39,985 bases of DNA from Clostridiales bacterium (GTDB taxonomy: Bacteria; Bacillota; Clostridia; Christensenellales; Borkfalkiaceae), in contig SVHZ01000016.1 of the NCBI GenBank assembly GCA_015055525.1, forward strand, positions 1 to 39,985. Direction: 5' to 3'. Of the stretch, positions 8,395 through 15,183 are shown piece after piece (position 1 is the first letter of the stretch; each line of letters opens with the position of its first letter). The notes below the pieces were generated by a model, which saw nothing but the letters and a program-made list of their open reading frames with translations, had not been told where the DNA came from and searched no databases. Made by a program: the position numbers and the translations under genes.

Positions 8395-8395
8395 T
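8377..8395. promoter_or_regulatory. palindrome over the deo -35 box, candidate operator
   Basis: ATTTACAA and TTGTAAAT are perfect inverted repeats around a three-base centre and cover the -35 box and upstream spacer. This is a natural place for a nucleoside- or sugar-phosphate-responsive repressor, but no regulator gene is present here, so the role is inferred. Confidence 0.45.
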
Positions 8396-8400
8396 ACTCA

Positions 8401-8430
8401 AAATAAAAAAAGACCTATAAAGGTCTTTTA
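8401..8430 (-). terminator. thyA-folA terminator
   Basis: AAAGACCT and AGGTCTTT form an 8-bp stem with a four-base loop and a T-rich tail on the minus strand, starting two bases after the folA stop. Confidence 0.85.
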
Positions 8431-8431
8431 A

Positions 8432-8932
8432 TTAAAATTTTTGAACTTGATTGTTTTTATAAGTAGTAAATCTTATAACGTGCCCGTTAGTTTCAATAGG
8501 GTCAGAAGTATAAACGAGTTCAAAGTTAGATTTTTCATCTAAATTTGGATAGAACACCGTAGCCTCACCGTCTGCATCAACTTTGGTTACCAAAATTTCA
8601 GAACAGTAGTCAACCATAGTTTTATAGAACATTGCTCCGCCGATTACAAAAATATCGTCGCTATTATATTTTGAAAGTTCTTTAGATAATTCTTCCAAAG
8701 TGTAAACTATCGTGCAATCGTCCCTTTCAACGCCTTGTGGCGCTAAAACGATATTGATTCTATTTTTAAGCGGTTTTGAGCCTGGGAAGGAAAGCAAAGT
8801 GTTATATCCCATACAGCAAACTTTTCCGCTAGTTTTTTCACGGAAGAACTTCATATCTTCAGGGAGAGAGAAAAGCAAATCGTTATTTTTTCCTATGCCC
8901 CATTTTTTATCTACTGCAACTATTGATTTCAT
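8432..8932 (-). CDS. folA: dihydrofolate reductase
   Basis: A 166-residue enzyme that reduces dihydrofolate to tetrahydrofolate with NADPH. Visible motifs are WGIGKNNDLLFSLPEDMKFF (residues 11-30, with acidic Glu25/Asp26 in the substrate pocket) and VIGGAMFYK near 95-103 for NADPH binding. Its ATG shares one base with the thyA stop (TAATG), the classic coupling that regenerates the folate oxidised by ThyA. Length is normal. Confidence 0.96.
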   Translation of the reverse strand: MKSIVAVDKKWGIGKNNDLLFSLPEDMKFFREKTSGKVCCMGYNTLLSFPGSKPLKNRINIVLAPQGVERDDCTIVYTLEELSKELSKYNSDDIFVIGGAMFYKTMVDYCSEILVTKVDADGEATVFYPNLDEKSNFELVYTSDPIETNGHVIRFTTYKNNQVQKF

Positions 8933-9762
8933 TATATAGCAACCTCCAACTTAGTATCGAGCGGTGTTGACTTGTAGTCAACGAGTTTGAAATCGTCAAC
9001 TGTAAAGTCGTAAAAATTCTTAACGTCTTTATTAACGATGAGTTTAGGCGCTTCAAATTGCTCGTTTTCAAACATTTTTTCAAGCGCGGGAATATGCCTA
9101 TCGTAAATGTGCGCGTCTGATATTACGTGAACGAGTTCGCCTACTTCCAAATTAGATACTTGAGCAAGCATAATAAGAAGTATTGAATATTGAACGACGT
9201 TCCAGTTATTAGCAACTACCATATCGTTCGAGCGTTGATTGAGTATGCCGTTGAGTTTACCTGCGGAAACGTTAAAAGTCATAGAGTAAGCGCAAGGATA
9301 AAGGTTCATTTCGTGAAGGTCTTCAAAAGTATAAATATTAGTCATTATTCTTCTTGAATAAGGATTGTTTTTAAGGTCGAAAAGAACTCTATCAACTTGA
9401 TCCATCTCACCTTCTTTATACTTGTGTTTAACACCGAGTTGATAGCCGTACGCTTTACCGATAGAGCCGTTTTCATCCGCCCATTGATCCCATATTTTAG
9501 AATTTAAGTCTTTGATGTTATTGCTCTTTTTTTGCCAAATCCACAAAATTTCATCAATTGCAGACTTGAAGAAGGTCTTTCTAATAGTTAAAATAGGAAA
9601 TTCTTTAGATAAATCGTATCTGTTAACTATCCCAAACTGTTTTACGGTATGAGCAGGCGTACCGTCAGCCCAGCGCGGACGAACGGCTTGATCGGTGTCC
9701 CAATACCCGTTATCAATAATATCTTTACAATTTTGAATAAAAATTTTGTCTGCTAAACTCAT
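8932..9762 (-). CDS. thyA: thymidylate synthase
   Basis: A 276-residue enzyme making dTMP from dUMP and methylene-tetrahydrofolate. The catalytic Cys is in YPCAYSMTF (Cys157), followed by QRSND (176-180) for dUMP phosphate binding and HIYDRH near the C-terminus. It is the folate-oxidising ThyA, not the flavin-dependent ThyX. It has its own promoter, a Shine-Dalgarno AAGGTG, and shares a message with folA. Confidence 0.97.
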   Translation of the reverse strand: MSLADKIFIQNCKDIIDNGYWDTDQAVRPRWADGTPAHTVKQFGIVNRYDLSKEFPILTIRKTFFKSAIDEILWIWQKKSNNIKDLNSKIWDQWADENGSIGKAYGYQLGVKHKYKEGEMDQVDRVLFDLKNNPYSRRIMTNIYTFEDLHEMNLYPCAYSMTFNVSAGKLNGILNQRSNDMVVANNWNVVQYSILLIMLAQVSNLEVGELVHVISDAHIYDRHIPALEKMFENEQFEAPKLIVNKDVKNFYDFTVDDFKLVDYKSTPLDTKLEVAI

Positions 9763-9808
9763 ATCTTTTCACCTTTTGTTTTTTGGCTCTCACAACCTTA
9801 TATTTTAT

Positions 9809-9837
9809 ATTTTACCATACTTAAATATAATTGTAAA
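9809..9837 (-). promoter_or_regulatory. thyA-folA promoter
   Basis: TTTACA (9832-9837), 17-bp spacer, TAAAAT (9809-9814) on the minus strand. The leader contains GGTTGTGAGAGCC, similar to but not clearly related to the end of the element at 4034. Confidence 0.75.
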
Positions 9838-9840
9838 TAC

Positions 9841-10635
9841 TTAAAAAGCGTCCTTTTCTTTATTTTTGAACTTTTTAGCGATAATGCTAGCCTGTAATTT
9901 ATACGGCGTAATTTTAGTTAGAAAGTTTGTAAACTTATTATAAAACCCTGGAATACAAATAGTTTTGTTTTTCTTTAACGATTTAAGCGCAACTTTAACA
10001 ACGTAATCTGGCGTTTTTTTAGAAAGCCTTCCTTGAATACCTTGACTTTTTATATCTTCAACAATATCTTCTCTCGTTGGAACGCTACCCGGGCATAACA
10101 AAGTAATTTTAACTTTTTGACCTTTAAGTTCGCCTTTTAACCCCTTGAAAAAGTAAACGAGAGCAGATTTAGTTGCGGAATAAAGTGAAAAATACGGCAT
10201 CGGCGTTAAACCACACGCGGAAGAAACCACTAAAATATCTAATTTTTCCGCTCTACGGCTTAAAACGAAGTTGGTAATCGATACGGCGCTTTCAAAATTA
10301 ACTCTTGATTGAAGGCAAATTTTTTCTTCGGTATATTTTGTGAAAGCCTTTCTCGTATCAATACCCGCAACGAAATATAACCCGCATACTTTTACACCCT
10401 TTTCAGTTAAATAGTCGTAACACTCTTTTCTACTAATTTCGTCTTCAAGGTTAACTTCTTTTGATAAAATTTTGATATTGGGATTAATTGACAAAAGTTC
10501 TTCTTTTAATAGTTCTATTTTATTTTGCCGTCTACCCGATATAAAAAGGTTTTCGCCACGCTTTGCCAAGGCTTTGCAAAACTCTTTGCCAATGCCACCC
10601 GTAGCGCCGAAAACTAAACTGTAAGCATTTTCCAT
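9841..10635 (-). CDS. short-chain dehydrogenase/reductase
   Basis: A 264-residue classical-type SDR with a Rossmann fold. The nucleotide-binding glycine motif is GATGGIG (10-16), the catalytic Ser is 138 or 139, and Tyr152/Lys156 form the YxxxK pair in YSATK. The GRR after β2 suggests NADP(H). The substrate is unknown. It starts one base after sigK and so shares its message, which could place its expression in the mother cell during sporulation, or simply be downstream readthrough. Confidence 0.88.
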   Translation of the reverse strand: MENAYSLVFGATGGIGKEFCKALAKRGENLFISGRRQNKIELLKEELLSINPNIKILSKEVNLEDEISRKECYDYLTEKGVKVCGLYFVAGIDTRKAFTKYTEEKICLQSRVNFESAVSITNFVLSRRAEKLDILVVSSACGLTPMPYFSLYSATKSALVYFFKGLKGELKGQKVKITLLCPGSVPTREDIVEDIKSQGIQGRLSKKTPDYVVKVALKSLKKNKTICIPGFYNKFTNFLTKITPYKLQASIIAKKFKNKEKDAF

Positions 10636-10636
10636 A

Positions 10637-11341
10637 TCAATCGAAATACGCTCCTCTCTTTTTCATTTCTTCCCTGATTTTTTCTATTGCCTTTTTCTCA
10701 ATTCTCGATATATACGAACGAGAAATTTTTAGTAATTTTGCAACTTCTCTTTGAGCAAGCGGAACTCCGCCCGATAAACCATACCGTAATTTTATTACGG
10801 TAAGTTCTCTACCTTTTAAGGTGCTTTCAACAATTTCAATAAGTTTTTTATTCTCGGTTTTCTTCTCAATTCTTTGAGAAAGTTCTTCAGAATCGTCTGG
10901 AATTAAATCCATAAGCGTTAACTCATTGCCGTCTTTATCCGTTCCAACAACGCCCGATAGCGATAGAACGTGCGCGTTCTTCTTGTTTTGGCGTAGGAGC
11001 ATTAAAATCTCGTTTTCAATGCACTTTGCCGTGTAAGTTGCAAGCGCAGTTCCCTTGTCGATATTATACGAGTTTATGGCTTTGATAAGCCCGATAGTTC
11101 CCGCCGAAATTAAATCGTCAGTTTCGTCCGCCCCTTGATATTTTTTAACCACGTGAGCAACTAATCGCAAATTGTGGCGAATAAGTTTATCTTTTGCCGA
11201 CTCGTCACCGTATTTTCTAAACTTTTCTAAACACTCGGTTTCCTCTTCTAACGTCAAAGGTTTCGGAAAAGAATCGCCTACGATACTTCCGCAAAAGAAT
11301 ATAATTTTGCCAAAAATAAAACTTAATAATTCTAAAAACAT
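10637..11341 (-). CDS. sigK: sporulation sigma factor σK (pro-σK), uninterrupted
   Basis: A 234-residue σ70-family protein. A hydrophobic N-terminus (about residues 3-22) corresponds to the pro-sequence removed by the SpoIVFB protease, followed by FPKPL as in known σK. Region 2 is visible as DLISAGTIGLIKAI and region 4 as an HTH in QREVAKLLKISRSYISR. In sporulating Firmicutes σK drives late mother-cell genes. The gene is full length, with no skin-type element splitting it. Shine-Dalgarno AGGAG precedes the start. No convincing σE promoter was seen in the 41-bp gap upstream. Confidence 0.92.
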   Translation of the reverse strand: MFLELLSFIFGKIIFFCGSIVGDSFPKPLTLEEETECLEKFRKYGDESAKDKLIRHNLRLVAHVVKKYQGADETDDLISAGTIGLIKAINSYNIDKGTALATYTAKCIENEILMLLRQNKKNAHVLSLSGVVGTDKDGNELTLMDLIPDDSEELSQRIEKKTENKKLIEIVESTLKGRELTVIKLRYGLSGGVPLAQREVAKLLKISRSYISRIEKKAIEKIREEMKKRGAYFD

Positions 11342-11382
11342 ACTTTTACTCCTAAGGTAAAAATATGTCTAATCTTGTAAAA

Positions 11383-12603
11383 TTATACTAAACTACGGCG
11401 CAAAATGTCACCTTTATTTAATTTATAATCAACCTTGATATAAAGTTTTTGTTGAACGTTTTTAGCGTCTGTAACGCTATTTCCAAACTCGTCTTCAATC
11501 TCGCTAACAACGAAAGTTTTATTAAAATTGTCGCTTGGCGATAAAATTTCAAGCGTATCGCCAACTTTGAACCTATTTCTCATTTCAACGAGCGCGCCTC
11601 TATTTTCATCGTAGCCAAGAACTGACGCCACGAATAAACTATCCCCCGTTGATTGAGAGTTTTCATAATTTACGGTATTATCGTTATCGCCAAATGCGTA
11701 AGCGGTTGTAAACGCTCTATGAAAGGTCTTTTTAAGTTCAGTCATATAAAGAGTATTATCTTTATATGAAACGCCTTTTTCATAAAATTCGTCAATCGCT
11801 CTGCGGTATGCGTTGATAACGGTTGCTAAGTAATATTCCCCTTTCATTCTGCCTTCAATCTTAAAAGAGATAACGCCTGCGGAAATCATCTCGCCGATAT
11901 GCTCTATCATATTAAGGTCTTTGCTGTTGAGAATATAAGTTCCCCTTTCATCTTCTTCGATAGGATAGTAGTCGCCGTCTTTAGATACTTCTTTAATGCC
12001 AAAATTCCAACGGCATGCTTGAACGCACTCGCCACGATTACTGTCTCTACCCGTCAAGTAGTTTGAAAGCAAACATCTACCGCTGTAACTTATACACATA
12101 GCGCCGTGAATAAACGCTTCAAGTTCAACGCCTTGAACGCTATCGCTAATTTCTTTTATCTCGCCAAGTGAAAGTTCTCTTGCTAAAACTATTCTCTTAA
12201 CGCCTTGACTTTTCCAAAATTCGACCGACGCCTTGTTTAAGGTGTTTGCCTGCGTTGAAAGATGAAGTTCAAGGTTTGGAACGCAAGTTTTAGCAAGGTA
12301 AATAACGCCGGGGTCGGTAACGATAACCGCGTCGACGTTAGCGTTATATAAAAACTCAAGATATTCCTTGATTTTTTCAATCTCGTGATTTTTCATAAAG
12401 GCGTTTACGGTAACGTAAATCTTTTTGCCAAGCGAGTGAGTATAATCAATCGCCTCGGCGAGTTCTTCGTTTGTAAAATTATTTGAAAACGCTCTCAAAG
12501 AAAAACTCTTTCCGCCAACGTAAACGGCATCCGCTCCATAATAAAGCGCAGTTTTTAATTTTTCAAAATTGCCCGCAGGGGCTAAAAGTTCTATTTTTTT
12601 CAT
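11383..12603 (-). CDS. trhP: U32-family protein, tRNA U34 hydroxylase TrhP-like
   Basis: A 406-residue 'peptidase U32' family protein. The family signature is EAFIHGAMCISYSGRCLLS, followed by GECVQAC, giving the cysteines expected for an iron-sulfur cluster. Members such as E. coli YegQ and B. subtilis YrrN/YrrO hydroxylate wobble U34 of tRNAs using prephenate. The YrrM-type methyltransferase that completes mo5U34 lies just upstream, as in the B. subtilis yrrM-yrrN-yrrO order, which supports this role over collagenase. Shine-Dalgarno AAGG precedes the start. B. subtilis has two consecutive U32 genes; only one is seen here. Confidence 0.85.
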   Translation of the reverse strand: MKKIELLAPAGNFEKLKTALYYGADAVYVGGKSFSLRAFSNNFTNEELAEAIDYTHSLGKKIYVTVNAFMKNHEIEKIKEYLEFLYNANVDAVIVTDPGVIYLAKTCVPNLELHLSTQANTLNKASVEFWKSQGVKRIVLARELSLGEIKEISDSVQGVELEAFIHGAMCISYSGRCLLSNYLTGRDSNRGECVQACRWNFGIKEVSKDGDYYPIEEDERGTYILNSKDLNMIEHIGEMISAGVISFKIEGRMKGEYYLATVINAYRRAIDEFYEKGVSYKDNTLYMTELKKTFHRAFTTAYAFGDNDNTVNYENSQSTGDSLFVASVLGYDENRGALVEMRNRFKVGDTLEILSPSDNFNKTFVVSEIEDEFGNSVTDAKNVQQKLYIKVDYKLNKGDILRRSLV

Positions 12604-12644
12604 AAGTAACCTTAGTTCTAAAGAAATTTTGTTTATAAATAAAA

Positions 12645-12776
12645 ATCATCCACAACTTTTTCGTGCAACGAAAAAATATCACTTCGTCAACGGCGAAATA
12701 TCACTTTTAGCCCAAGGCTAAAAATATAACTTTCGCAAAGCGAAAATATAACTTACAAAAAATTTATTTTTTGTAA
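12645..12776. repeat. hairpin array 1: five variable stems with constant spacers
   Basis: On the plus strand the array starts with ATCATCCACAACTT and continues as stem-loops separated by AATATCACTT or AATATAACTT. Stems are TTTTTCG/CGAAAAA, TTCG/CGAA, TTTTAGCC/GGCTAAAA, TTTCGC/GCGAAA and TTACAAAAAA/TTTTTTGTAA. The stems share no sequence beyond AT-rich bases yet each is self-complementary, while spacers are almost constant. The last stem uses the final codons and stop of the methyltransferase gene as one arm. It fills the gap between the trmR-like and trhP-like genes. A second array with the same start and spacers is at 39537-39720. Confidence 0.85.
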
Positions 12777-13399
12777 CTTATAGATATGCCGTCACCCACG
12801 TCAAAAAAACAAGTTAGCAACTCTTTATCATTTGCTAATAGTTCGTTAAACTCGCCAATTTTTCTTGACAAGGCGCGGTATTCTCTTGGCGGTTCGCTTT
12901 CGCCTGAAACGTAACCGCGGAACAACACGTTATCGGTAAAGAGAACGCCACCCTTTTTAAGCAATCCTTTCAAAACGGGTAAAAGACGAGTGTAACTTGC
13001 CTTATTGCAATCTAAAAATATAAAATCAAATTCGCCAATTAGCGAGCAAGCGGTTTCGTAACTATCACCCAAAACGCAAGTAACTCTATCGTAAACGCCG
13101 AACTTTTTGAAATTTTTGATAGCCTCGTCTTGCGAAACTTGGCGCTTTTCTATCGTTGTGAGTTTTGCGTTTGGCAACGTTAAAAGCATAGCCGTTCCCG
13201 AACACCCCGTTGCAGTTCCAAGTTCTAATATATTTTCGGGGTTTTTAACTAATAAGGTTAACAACAGTTCGGTTAAACTCTCGTCAAGTATCGTTGGGAT
13301 TCCGCTTTCTTTATAAAATTTTCTCAATTCGTTAAGTTCGCTTGGCAAACTATTTTCCGCACTCTTTGCGGTAAGATCTTTAGTGTATTTGTTTATCAT
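12764..13399 (-). CDS. trmR: tRNA 5-hydroxyuridine methyltransferase TrmR-like (O-methyltransferase)
   Basis: A 211-residue class-I SAM methyltransferase of the catechol-O-methyltransferase-like family 3. SAM motif I is ILELGTATGCSG (about 56-67) and the metal/SAM-side motif is FIFLDCNKASY near 126. B. subtilis YrrM (TrmR) methylates ho5U34 of tRNA to mo5U34, and the next gene encodes the matching U32-type hydroxylase. The start overlaps the rnj stop by four bases (ATGA). The last codons form one arm of hairpin 5 in the adjacent array. A generic small-molecule O-methyltransferase remains possible. Confidence 0.82.
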   Translation of the reverse strand: MINKYTKDLTAKSAENSLPSELNELRKFYKESGIPTILDESLTELLLTLLVKNPENILELGTATGCSGTAMLLTLPNAKLTTIEKRQVSQDEAIKNFKKFGVYDRVTCVLGDSYETACSLIGEFDFIFLDCNKASYTRLLPVLKGLLKKGGVLFTDNVLFRGYVSGESEPPREYRALSRKIGEFNELLANDKELLTCFFDVGDGISISYKK

Positions 13400-15048
13400 A
13401 CTTCAGTTATAATTGGTAAAACCATTGGATTTTTCTTAATTTTTTTGTAAACGTAATCGCGAAGTTTCTTTCTTAAAGCGTTTCTAATTTCAGTTTTATC
13501 GCCTGCCGATTTAACGTTGTAATTATCAAGTATTTTAAGAATAATACCCTTCATTTCAGCAACGTGTTGCTCGGTAAGCCCCGCGCCTTTACTAATAAGG
13601 TCTGGCTCTTGCAATATAAGACCGCTTTCAGCGGAAACGCAAACCACGGCAACCACTAACCCCTCTTCAGAGATATAGCGCCTATCTCTAACAACGCTCG
13701 GCGCTTCGCCAACCGAAAGCCCGTCAACAAGCCTACTGCCCGACGGGAATTTTTCGCCACGGCGCATTGTTTTTTGAGTAAACTCAACGGTATCACCTAT
13801 ATCGCAAATAAGCGCTTGATGATCTTTAAGCCCCATTTCTTTTGCAAGTTCAACGTGCTTTATAAGATGGCGATATTCGCCGTGCACGGGAATAAAGAAT
13901 TTAGGGCGAATAAGCGAGTGCATAATTTTGAGTTCTTCTTGGCAAGCGTGCCCCGACGCGTGAATTTTCTCTAAACTTTCGTAAACGACTTCAGCGCCCT
14001 TTCGATACAAGTTGTTTATAACTTGATAAATATTCTTTTCGTTTCCCGGGATTGGAGATGCCGAAATAATAATAGTGTCGTTCCTTCCAATAATAACGTC
14101 TTTCGACTCGCCCGACGCCATACGCGTAAGCGCGCTCATAGGCTCGCCTTGAGAACCTGTTGATATAACCACAAGTTCTTTATCGGGAATATTTTTAATG
14201 CGGTCAATATCAACGATAACGTCTTTTGGAACGGATAATTCGCCGATACTTCGCGCCGCTTCGATAACGCTTATCATACTTCTACCAGATAATGCTACCT
14301 TGCGCTTGTTCTTTTCAGCCAAATTGAGTATTTGTTGGATTCTATAAACGTTTGAAGCAAATGTTGCAACGATAAGCCTTCTATGCTTGTTTTCTAAAAA
14401 CAACCTTTCCAAATTTTCATAAACCACGCTTTCGCTCATAGAATAACCCGAACGCTCAACGTTTGTAGACTCGCAAAGCATAAGGAGTACTTTCCTTTTG
14501 CCAATTTCAGTAAGCCTTGCAAGGTCGATAATATCCCCGCCGATAGGCGTTAAATCAACCTTAAAATCTCCCGAGTGGAAAACTATGCCGACAGGCGTTG
14601 TAATAGCGAGCGCAACCGCGCCTGCTATCGAGTGGTTAACGTTTATAAATTCAACTGAAAAACAACCCGCCTTGATTACCGTTTTAGGCGCAACCGCAAA
14701 GAGTTTTGCGCTCTTTACACCCTGCTCTTTTAACTTGTTTTCTAAAAGAGTTAAGGTAAGTTTAGTTCCATAAACGGGAATATCGAGTTCTTTCAAAAGA
14801 TAGGGAACACCGCCTATATGGTCTTCATGCCCGTGAGTTAAAAACAAACCTTTAATCCTATCTTTGTTTTGAATAATATAAGTAACGTCGGGAATAACTA
14901 GGTCAATACCTGGCATATCTTGGCTTGGAAAAGTAAGCCCCGCGTCGATTATTATAATATCTTTTTGAAATTCAAGAGCGGTCATATTTTTGCCAATCTC
15001 GCCAACACCGCCCAAAAATCTAACTTTTAACGAATTTTTATTTTTCAT
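13396..15048 (-). CDS. rnj: ribonuclease J
   Basis: A 550-residue metallo-β-lactamase/β-CASP RNase that acts as endonuclease and 5'-3' exonuclease in mRNA decay and rRNA maturation. The zinc motif THGHEDHIGG (His72, His74, Asp76, His77) is complete, and later β-CASP histidines occur in HASGHA and PVHGEYRH. Length is typical of J1/J2; which paralogue cannot be told. It has its own promoter and Shine-Dalgarno AAGGA, and is translationally coupled to the trmR-like gene. Confidence 0.96.
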   Translation of the reverse strand: MKNKNSLKVRFLGGVGEIGKNMTALEFQKDIIIIDAGLTFPSQDMPGIDLVIPDVTYIIQNKDRIKGLFLTHGHEDHIGGVPYLLKELDIPVYGTKLTLTLLENKLKEQGVKSAKLFAVAPKTVIKAGCFSVEFINVNHSIAGAVALAITTPVGIVFHSGDFKVDLTPIGGDIIDLARLTEIGKRKVLLMLCESTNVERSGYSMSESVVYENLERLFLENKHRRLIVATFASNVYRIQQILNLAEKNKRKVALSGRSMISVIEAARSIGELSVPKDVIVDIDRIKNIPDKELVVISTGSQGEPMSALTRMASGESKDVIIGRNDTIIISASPIPGNEKNIYQVINNLYRKGAEVVYESLEKIHASGHACQEELKIMHSLIRPKFFIPVHGEYRHLIKHVELAKEMGLKDHQALICDIGDTVEFTQKTMRRGEKFPSGSRLVDGLSVGEAPSVVRDRRYISEEGLVVAVVCVSAESGLILQEPDLISKGAGLTEQHVAEMKGIILKILDNYNVKSAGDKTEIRNALRKKLRDYVYKKIKKNPMVLPIITEV

Positions 15049-15082
15049 AACTAGTCCTTAAAATATTTACATTTATGTAATT

Positions 15083-15111
15083 ATTTTATCACAACAATCT
15101 TCTTTTGTAAA
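15083..15111 (-). promoter_or_regulatory. rnj promoter
   Basis: TTTACA (15106-15111), 17-bp spacer, TAAAAT (15083-15088) on the minus strand. The leader contains TTACATAAATGTAA, a short dyad. Confidence 0.75.
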
Positions 15112-15153
15112 CTACTAAAACTCAAACCTTTATCTTTACGACAAAATTAGACT

Positions 15154-15180
15154 AAAAAAGCGAGCCGAACGGCTCGCTTT
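15154..15180 (-). terminator. valS terminator
   Basis: AAAGCGAGCC and GGCTCGCTTT pair perfectly around a four-base loop, with a T-rich tail on the minus strand, three bases after the valS stop. Confidence 0.9.
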
Positions 15181-15183
15181 TAA

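Noticed and set aside
9785-9801. GGCTCT-CACAACCT in the thyA leader resembling the end of the 4034 element
   Set aside because: About 14 bases match after a 2-base gap, but there is no partner repeat nearby. Too short to claim a solo end.
12645-12776. CRISPR array
   Set aside because: Spacer-like parts are self-complementary stems of 11-24 bp, the constant part is only about 9 bp, and no cas genes occur in the window.
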